Source of the DNA: a virus
Length of the DNA stretch: 41,216 bases
Direction: 5' to 3' (one strand)
Virus record (IMG/VR): IMGVR_UViG_3300003319_000250
Location: 1-41,216 of that record
Shown here: piece by piece, positions 41,117 through 41,216 of the stretch
How positions within the stretch are numbered: the stretch's first letter is position 1
How the letters are laid out: the number at the start of each line of letters is the position of its first letter
The notes under the pieces: generated by a model
Databases searched by the model: none
Seen by the model: only the letters and a program-made list of their open reading frames with translations
What the model was told of the DNA's origin: nothing
Made by a program: the position numbers and the translations under genes

Positions 41117-41216
41117 TTATTTTTTGATGATAAACATTTGCGTGTATTCTGGTTTGAACTGCTTTCCGGCATATTCAGCGAGTTCTGAGGTCTTGAAGCA
41201 AAGCCGCGAGCCGACA
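41117..41216 (-). CDS. DGR target protein 2, 5' part outside window
   Basis: Last 32 codons visible, stop at 41117-41119. It reads VGSRLCFKTSELAEYAGKQF and then a charged end, the same C-terminal family motif as target 1. Three bases separate it from target gene 1. The VR lies at the window edge, so this is a second, tandem DGR target. Confidence 0.85.
   Translation of the reverse strand, partial: VGSRLCFKTSELAEYAGKQFKPEYTQMFIIKK
41196..41216 (-). repeat. DGR variable repeat 2 (VR2), 3' end only
   Basis: The 21 visible bases are identical to VR1 over the same positions, including G at the two TR adenine sites and the CTTTGCTT boundary. The more variable part lies beyond the window. Confidence 0.8.

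Noticed and set aside
1-41216. Window as a complete circular genome closed end to end
   Set aside because: The sequence left of position 1 would have to continue VR2 upstream of 41216; the first bases encode a zinc-ribbon protein instead, so some phage sequence is missing.

Overview
This window is almost entirely the genome of a temperate, tailed (siphovirus-like) phage of a Bacteroidota host, probably of the Chitinophagaceae/Sphingobacteriia side, although the genus cannot be read from the sequence. Host evidence: a type IX secretion (T9SS) C-terminal sorting domain, Bacteroidota-type promoters (TTTG, about 20 bp, TAnnTTTG), few Shine-Dalgarno sequences, and several small protein families common in Bacteroidota phages (YopX-like, DUF3850-like, DUF3820-like, and the NELRINNLV...HQLQNLYFAL protein).

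Layout. 1-921 (minus) is an early leftward operon: a Cro-like HTH protein, two one-helix membrane proteins, a lipoprotein and a zinc-ribbon protein cut by the window edge. 922-1028 is the lysis-lysogeny control region with two consensus promoters pointing at each other. 1029-3681 (plus) is the lysogeny operon: a LexA-like C1 repressor, a second XRE regulator, a secreted protein and a T9SS-exported surface protein, ending at a strong terminator. 3765-30186 (plus) is the late region: TerS, TerL, a small reverse-oriented cassette, portal, scaffold, capsid, neck, tail chaperones with a probable -1 frameshift, tape measure, tail tip and fibre proteins, a membrane protein, an M15 peptidase and a holin candidate. 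30187-31209 holds a possible structured RNA, a typical Bacteroidota phage protein, a candidate attP (tRNA-3'-end-like core flanked by TGTAAACC repeats) and a terminator. 31210-32418 is the tyrosine integrase. 32419-41216 (minus) is the early/replication region: Xis-like protein, DnaA-domain-IV protein, small early proteins, C5 methyltransferase with a long second reading frame inside it, DnaC-like helicase loader, and an initiator gene containing iterons.

The right end carries a diversity-generating retroelement (DGR): a reverse transcriptase with YADD and IGNYLSQ motifs, a template repeat (TR), and two tandem target genes, the second truncated by the window edge. Over 74 aligned bases TR and VR1 differ at 15 positions. 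Thirteen are at TR adenines, and the other two lie in the last six bases at the boundary.

Because phage genes lie on both sides of the candidate attP, the sequence looks like the circular or free form of the phage rather than an integrated prophage split at att. In that reading the leftward operon starting at the Cro promoter would continue off the left edge, re-enter at the right edge through the DGR targets, and run through replication to the integrase, a lambda-like plan. This is inference, because the joining sequence is not in the window.
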